DNA of 31,481 nt from a virus, in IMG/VR virus record IMGVR_UViG_3300047548_000154, positions 1 to 31,481 of that record, one strand, 5' to 3'. Positions 27,773 through 31,481 of this stretch are shown here, piece after piece. Position numbers and translations under genes: made by a program. The notes beneath the pieces were generated by a model, which saw only the letters and a program-made list of their open reading frames with translations, had not been told where the DNA came from and searched no databases. Positions within the stretch are counted from its first letter, which is position 1. The number at the start of each line of letters is the position of its first letter.

Positions 27773-28216
27773 TTATTGTTCTAATTGTTTTCTACAGCTC
27801 ATCAAGGCTTGTCTGAGGATGTCTGCTTTGGCAGCTTCCCCGATAAGAAATTCAGCATCCTGTCGGTATAGTTGTTCTCCAGTGCTTCCTGTTCCTGTGC
27901 TGATAGGGGCAGGATTACTTTCTTTGGAGGGTTCAGGGGCTGTGGTAGGTCTTTGGGGACGCTGCTGCAACCCTGCAACAATACTAGCATGACGCCTGTT
28001 AAGAGTACGTATCGCATCTTCCTTGTCCTTTTGTATCTTCACTACTGCTGCTTTGTGAGCCTCATCTTTGTCCTGAGCATTCTTCTCAATCTGTGCTTTA
28101 TACAGGACTAGCTTCTTATTCTCTTTGTCAGCACTATATTGGTAGACAAACACCAGAGATACTATCCATGCAACTGCAATGGCTAGATACTTAATCTTGT
28201 CCAATACACTTAGCAT
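27773..28216 (-). CDS. Inner-membrane spanin (Rz-like)
   Basis: A 147-residue protein with a single N-terminal membrane helix (about 9-25, LAIAVAWIVSLVFVYQY) followed by a long Lys/Glu/Ala-rich coiled coil (about 28-80) and a Pro-rich periplasmic tail. This is the layout of Rz-type inner-membrane spanins. Inside it, in another frame, lies the outer-membrane spanin gene, which is typical of Rz/Rz1 pairs. It overlaps the endolysin end by 26 bp. The pair fuses inner and outer membranes in the last step of lysis and implies a Gram-negative host. Confidence 0.9.
   Translation of the reverse strand: MLSVLDKIKYLAIAVAWIVSLVFVYQYSADKENKKLVLYKAQIEKNAQDKDEAHKAAVVKIQKDKEDAIRTLNRRHASIVAGLQQRPQRPTTAPEPSKESNPAPISTGTGSTGEQLYRQDAEFLIGEAAKADILRQALMSCRKQLEQ
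27802..28017 (-). CDS. Outer-membrane spanin lipoprotein (Rz1-like), nested in Rz
   Basis: A 71-residue lipoprotein fully inside the inner spanin gene in a different frame. The signal peptide MRYVLLTGVMLVLLQGC ends in the lipobox LQGC at Cys17, which would be lipidated and sent to the outer membrane. The mature part is Pro-rich (LPQPLNPPKK), as usual for Rz1. Complete nesting is the classic Rz/Rz1 arrangement, which supports both calls. Confidence 0.88.
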   Translation of the reverse strand: MRYVLLTGVMLVLLQGCSSVPKDLPQPLNPPKKVILPLSAQEQEALENNYTDRMLNFLSGKLPKQTSSDKP

Positions 28217-28649
28217 ATTCTCTCTCCCTTCGGTTAGTCAGTCCCTTTAATGGCTTACCTTTAAACTTATCCCACTTCAGAATCTCTTTACAAGCTCCTT
28301 CGTAGTCATAAGCGTTGAGCTTCTTAGCCAAGGTAGACTTACAGAAGGCTCCCTCACCAATGTTGTATGTGAGAGACACATAAGCATCAAACTCATACTG
28401 GTGCATTGGCACAGGAGCACATCTTTTGACTGCTGCTGCGAACTTATCTGTATCCTTCAACAGCCTCACTAAAGCCCTCTCAGGTGTGATGGTGTCCCCC
28501 ATCTTAACTCCCTCAGTGGTGCCAAAGCCTATTGTAGGAACATCCCCAGGCACAGGGATCATTGCTTTAGGAGTGAAGTGTTCCTCCAGTGCAATACCTA
28601 CTAAGACACTAGCTGAGAGGTATAGTGAAGCTATTGATAGGCGATTCAT
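28191..28649 (-). CDS. SAR-type endolysin (GH24 lysozyme-like)
   Basis: A 152-residue muramidase-type endolysin. The N-terminus (about 4-21, LSIASLYLSASVLVGIAL) is a weakly hydrophobic Ser/Ala-rich segment, as in signal-anchor-release endolysins. A Glu pair (Glu22/23) follows directly as the likely catalytic Glu, then PVPGDVPTIGFGTT with the typical lysozyme core. The catalytic Asp assignment is uncertain because spacing differs slightly from the textbook E-D-T triad. Other core parts (YVSLTYNIGEGAF) are present. It would be exported by the host Sec system and cleave peptidoglycan once the holin depolarises the membrane. It ends 26 bp inside the spanin gene. Confidence 0.88.
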   Translation of the reverse strand: MNRLSIASLYLSASVLVGIALEEHFTPKAMIPVPGDVPTIGFGTTEGVKMGDTITPERALVRLLKDTDKFAAAVKRCAPVPMHQYEFDAYVSLTYNIGEGAFCKSTLAKKLNAYDYEGACKEILKWDKFKGKPLKGLTNRREREYAKCIGQD

Positions 28650-28651
28650 AG

Positions 28652-28852
28652 TCAGTCCTTACCTGCTACATCCTTATAGATAGTATACAGTTTATGTGCA
28701 ATCATTAACACAGTGTAAATCAGGGTAGCCCATAAAAGAATCTCAGATACTTGATACCCCGCTACAGTTGCTAGAGAGACTGTCACAGGAGCAGCAGACT
28801 TAGCTGCCATAGCTCCCATTGTCTCAGAAGTTGTCTGCATTGTTCCTGACAT
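28652..28852 (-). CDS. Holin
   Basis: A 66-residue protein with one clear membrane helix (about 37-57, ILLWATLIYTVLMIAHKL) and a weaker hydrophobic stretch before it (about 22-33). The size, short charged C-terminus and lack of charged residues in the first part resemble the T7 gp17.5 type. Its start overlaps the stop of the 701-residue gene by one base (TAATG), and it ends just before the endolysin start, which gives a classic holin-endolysin-spanin order. A second Met at residue 5 might give a dual start. Confidence 0.82.
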   Translation of the reverse strand: MSGTMQTTSETMGAMAAKSAAPVTVSLATVAGYQVSEILLWATLIYTVLMIAHKLYTIYKDVAGKD

Positions 28853-30957
28853 TATTGAATCTCCACACCCATCATCTTAAGTTGCTGTAACGCCTCTTCA
28901 GGCGTAATCTGCGGAGCTTGCATATCCTGCTGTGTCGTATCTGTAGGCTGAGTAGTATCAACCATAGGGCCAACACGAGGCGCAAACTTAGCAGCAGAGT
29001 CACCCAAGCGAGTGACAACATTAGTCAGTTTCTTGACTGTTGGTGTCTTCTGAGCTTCTGCCATGGCTTTAACTGTGTCCTTATTGAAGATGACATCAGC
29101 AAAAGCATTAGGAGTGGCAACAATGTCACGAGACAGAGTAAACACTTCCTTTAACAGGTTAGCAAGCTGAGACTGAGCACCAATACCGCGAGTGCCTGCA
29201 TAGACATCACTGCCTGTAATGCCGCCACCGGTCTTAGCAGACTCACTCTTGACAACCTTACGCATGTACGTAAGAGCAGCCAAAGCATCTGCCTTGTCTT
29301 GTGCGTTTGTGAACAAGAAATCAAAGTCCCCCTTCTTCTTGCTCAACTCAGTCAGTGCTGTTTGAATAGTAAACTCAGGAGCACCCTCAGCAGCACCAGC
29401 AGCCTTTTCAGAAGCCTTCTGCAGAATCTTATTGAACTGATATCTACGAACAGTATCAAAGATAGCAGCACCATCGGGACTGTTCTGGAGCACTTGAGCC
29501 AAGAATAAACGCTCACTGGGCTTAGCAGCAGACAGTTTAGCAACGACATTCTCAGGTGTCAGTGCAGATGCTGTTTCAACATCAAAATACTTAGTCAAAG
29601 GACGATTAGAATACTCTTCGATCTGAGCTAAGTTATTTTTGAAGTTGTCTCGTGCAGCCTTGAGCTTTTCTGCTCCAGGAACACCTTGACTGATGGCATC
29701 ATCAAGAGCCTGTCGAAAGCCGTTTAAGACACTGATTGCAACACCCTTTGCCTGACCAGGAGCAACACCTTCAAAGATATTGCCCTTACCAAAGTCAGCC
29801 TTACCAGAGTAAACTGCTTCACTCCAAGCAGATAAGTTCTTCTGTAACCGATCAATATCAATATCACGGACACCAGCAGGAACAGCAGGAGTAATAGATA
29901 CAGCGGCAGGCTGTCCTGTCGGGCCTAAGATCGTAGAAGGAGTGACCTTGGCAGGAGTAGCTGGAATCTCATACTCATCCTTAATCTTAGAGATAGCAGA
30001 CTTGAGAGATTCAAAGCCAGGAGTCTCAGGAGGAATGCGACTAAGCCAGCTATCAACAGCAGACAGAACAGGAGTAGTGTCTACACGACCACCAGAGGCC
30101 TTAGCAGCTTTGAAGTCCCTATTAGCATCACTGCGGAGCTTGTTAGACAGAACCTTACCATAGTTGGAGAAGGCTGTGAAAGCAGACTGAGCAGCTTGAG
30201 TAGGATCAACAGCTTGGCTAGAGGCTCGATTAAAGAGCTTGGATAAGAAGGACTCAGTATCCAGTGCCTGTCCCCTGCGGAACTCTTCGCCACGTGCCTC
30301 AATAGCAGGACTAGCCTCTACACGAGCCTCAGTGGTTAATTGACGACGACTACCAGTAGCTTCACCAGGAGTCATTCGGCCAATACGCAAGAGTTCATCA
30401 ACAGAAGGCTCAACAGTGCCAACAGGACGAGTAATAGCCCCTCGCGCAGCAGTAAAGCCTGCTTTAGCACCATAAGGAAGAGACTGGAGAGCAAACTGAG
30501 CCAGAGGACTATCGGGAGCAACCTGCTGAGCAGCAACGTTAGTGCCTCCAGCAACTCCGAACTCACCAGCAATGCCTAAAGGAGTACGAGAGAACAAACC
30601 CGGAAGGCCAGCAGCAGTCATCAGAGCAGCAGGAGCGCCAGCTTGTCCAACATCGTAGGCACCTCGATAGCCACTAATCTGTTGCAGGTCAGGGCCACCT
30701 AAGTCTCGGATTCCTTTCATGATGCCTGCCGAAGAGAACGCTGAAGGATCAGGATTCTTCTTCAGGTAGTCATACAGGTTACCCCAACCACCGAGGATGT
30801 CTACAATGCCTTTGGCAGAGCCTTTGAACAGGCTTTCAGCACCCTTCTTGAATTCCTCAAAAGTGGTGCCTTTATCTTCAAGCACAGATTCAGAAGACAC
30901 GGTAATGCCCCGCTTCTTCAGTTCCTCCAGTGCTTGTTGTTGCGAAATATCTGCCAT
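28852..30957 (-). CDS. Large probable virion protein (internal/ejection protein candidate)
   Basis: A 701-residue protein of the late operon. The first 150 residues are helical with Gly/Ala-rich hydrophobic patches (AALMTAAGLPGLFSRTPLGI). The rest is long alternating helices rich in Ala, Lys and Ser, with no enzymatic motif that I can see. Both ends carry a similar short motif, QALEELKKRGITV near the N-terminus and EALQQLKMMGVEI at the C-terminus. Its size, helical composition and position beside the lysis genes resemble internal virion proteins ejected with the genome. That is inference. It starts 9 bp after the partial gene upstream. Confidence 0.6.
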   Translation of the reverse strand: MADISQQQALEELKKRGITVSSESVLEDKGTTFEEFKKGAESLFKGSAKGIVDILGGWGNLYDYLKKNPDPSAFSSAGIMKGIRDLGGPDLQQISGYRGAYDVGQAGAPAALMTAAGLPGLFSRTPLGIAGEFGVAGGTNVAAQQVAPDSPLAQFALQSLPYGAKAGFTAARGAITRPVGTVEPSVDELLRIGRMTPGEATGSRRQLTTEARVEASPAIEARGEEFRRGQALDTESFLSKLFNRASSQAVDPTQAAQSAFTAFSNYGKVLSNKLRSDANRDFKAAKASGGRVDTTPVLSAVDSWLSRIPPETPGFESLKSAISKIKDEYEIPATPAKVTPSTILGPTGQPAAVSITPAVPAGVRDIDIDRLQKNLSAWSEAVYSGKADFGKGNIFEGVAPGQAKGVAISVLNGFRQALDDAISQGVPGAEKLKAARDNFKNNLAQIEEYSNRPLTKYFDVETASALTPENVVAKLSAAKPSERLFLAQVLQNSPDGAAIFDTVRRYQFNKILQKASEKAAGAAEGAPEFTIQTALTELSKKKGDFDFLFTNAQDKADALAALTYMRKVVKSESAKTGGGITGSDVYAGTRGIGAQSQLANLLKEVFTLSRDIVATPNAFADVIFNKDTVKAMAEAQKTPTVKKLTNVVTRLGDSAAKFAPRVGPMVDTTQPTDTTQQDMQAPQITPEEALQQLKMMGVEIQ

Positions 30958-30966
30958 ATTCTTTCC

Positions 30967-31481
30967 TTACTTAGCGTTAGGCACAAACTTACCATTAACG
31001 ATGCGGCCACCAGCAGCCTTAGCAAGCTCATCTGCGGACATCTGAGCAGCAGGAGCAGGAGACACAATCGGTAACTTCGCTTTGAATCCGCCTAACCCAT
31101 TGTTCTTACGGGCATAATCTTCAAGTCGTTGCGCCTCATTAAAGATTTCAGTGTTCTTCTTAGCCATGAAATCAATGAGCTGACGACGAGCAGTGGGGCT
31201 GTTTTCAAGCTGCGGAACAAGACCTTGAATAAACTTACGGTCATCGTTAGAGAAGCCCGCGCCGAGCTTACCGCCAAGAGTGCCAAGGATAACATCACCA
31301 GCAGTCTTCTGATAGTTCTCAGAAGCAGCCAATTTAGCAGCATCAGCAGGAGAGGCCAATCCAAGTGTATTGAGAAGGTTTGTAGCTCCAACACGACCTG
31401 TAGCAAATGTGCCGCTGATAAGGCCTTGGTCATTCAGAGCACTCAGACGAGACAGCGAATTCAGAGTAGTAGCAGCATTAT
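30967..31481 (-). CDS. Partial late gene running off the window edge
   Basis: The C-terminal 170 or so residues of a longer protein. The frame stays open to the last base of the window, so the true start lies outside. The visible part is Ala/Gly/Lys-rich and helical (KLAASENYQKTAGDVILGTL, then EIFNEAQRLEDYARKNNG) and ends NGKFVPNAK. A TTG at 31359 could mimic a start but the upstream codons are also in frame without a stop. Its composition resembles the 701-residue neighbour, so it is probably another virion protein. No enzyme motif is seen. Confidence 0.65.
   Translation of the reverse strand, partial: NAATTLNSLSRLSALNDQGLISGTFATGRVGATNLLNTLGLASPADAAKLAASENYQKTAGDVILGTLGGKLGAGFSNDDRKFIQGLVPQLENSPTARRQLIDFMAKKNTEIFNEAQRLEDYARKNNGLGGFKAKLPIVSPAPAAQMSADELAKAAGGRIVNGKFVPNAK

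Overview
The window is about 31.5 kb of a tailed double-stranded DNA bacteriophage genome. A short-tailed (podovirus-like) phage of a Gram-negative host fits best. The lysis cassette has an inner-membrane spanin with an outer-membrane lipoprotein spanin nested inside it, which implies an outer membrane. The portal, scaffold and replication proteins resemble T7-type phages, and no tape measure, tail sheath or tail tube gene is visible. A proteobacterial (possibly betaproteobacterial) host is a guess. No integrase, CI-like repressor or phage RNA polymerase gene is seen. Several near-perfect sigma70-type promoters suggest the phage uses host RNA polymerase throughout.

Layout. (1) Positions 1-9277, minus strand: the packaging and structural operon, read right to left. 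It holds a small terminase subunit candidate, the large terminase, a small conserved protein, an HNH homing endonuclease, the portal, three fibre/adhesin proteins (collagen-like, fibre-like, double LamG), small genes and the scaffolding protein. A ribosome binding site at the very edge points to a capsid gene just outside. (2) Positions 9278-10364: a 1.1 kb non-coding control region between the divergent operons. It carries a leftward consensus promoter with a roughly 315-nt leader, an array of about seven dyads roughly 20 bp apart, a 12-bp tandem repeat, twin 14-bp palindromes and rightward promoters. (3) Positions 10365-13980, plus strand: small early genes of unknown function, including two paralogous hexapeptide-repeat proteins encoded by 18-bp DNA repeats. 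(4) Positions 13925-27725, plus strand: replication and nucleotide metabolism. This part has primase-helicase, a second HNH endonuclease, DNA polymerase A, tRNA-Leu and tRNA-Thr, SSB, 5'-3' exonuclease, a zincin-like protein, endonuclease I, ThyX, a MazG-like protein, a metallophosphoesterase, a DUF3310 protein, class II ribonucleotide reductase, glutaredoxin and PhoH. Very many genes overlap by 4 bp (ATGA or TTGA), which suggests translational coupling. (5) Positions 27734-27767: a bidirectional terminator between convergent operons. (6) Positions 27773-31481, minus strand: spanins, SAR endolysin, holin, a 701-residue probable virion protein and a truncated gene running off the edge.

Both ends of the window lie on the minus strand. 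The left end stops just before the capsid and the right end carries late genes ending at the terminator. On a circular or circularly permuted map, the simplest reading is one leftward late operon that starts near 9.6 kb, leaves the window on the left and re-enters on the right.

How the genes work together. Host RNA polymerase reads rightward for takeover and replication genes. The nucleotide genes (class II RNR with its glutaredoxin, ThyX, MazG) supply dNTPs, and the exonuclease and endonuclease I probably degrade host DNA and resolve replication intermediates. The leftward operon then builds the capsid, packages DNA and lyses the cell. The candidates most worth follow-up are the control region (20-bp-phased dyads, 12-bp array, twin operators), the sequence-homogenised hexapeptide paralogs, the HNH gene that copied the 3' end of its neighbour, and a long leader hairpin in front of the replication operon.
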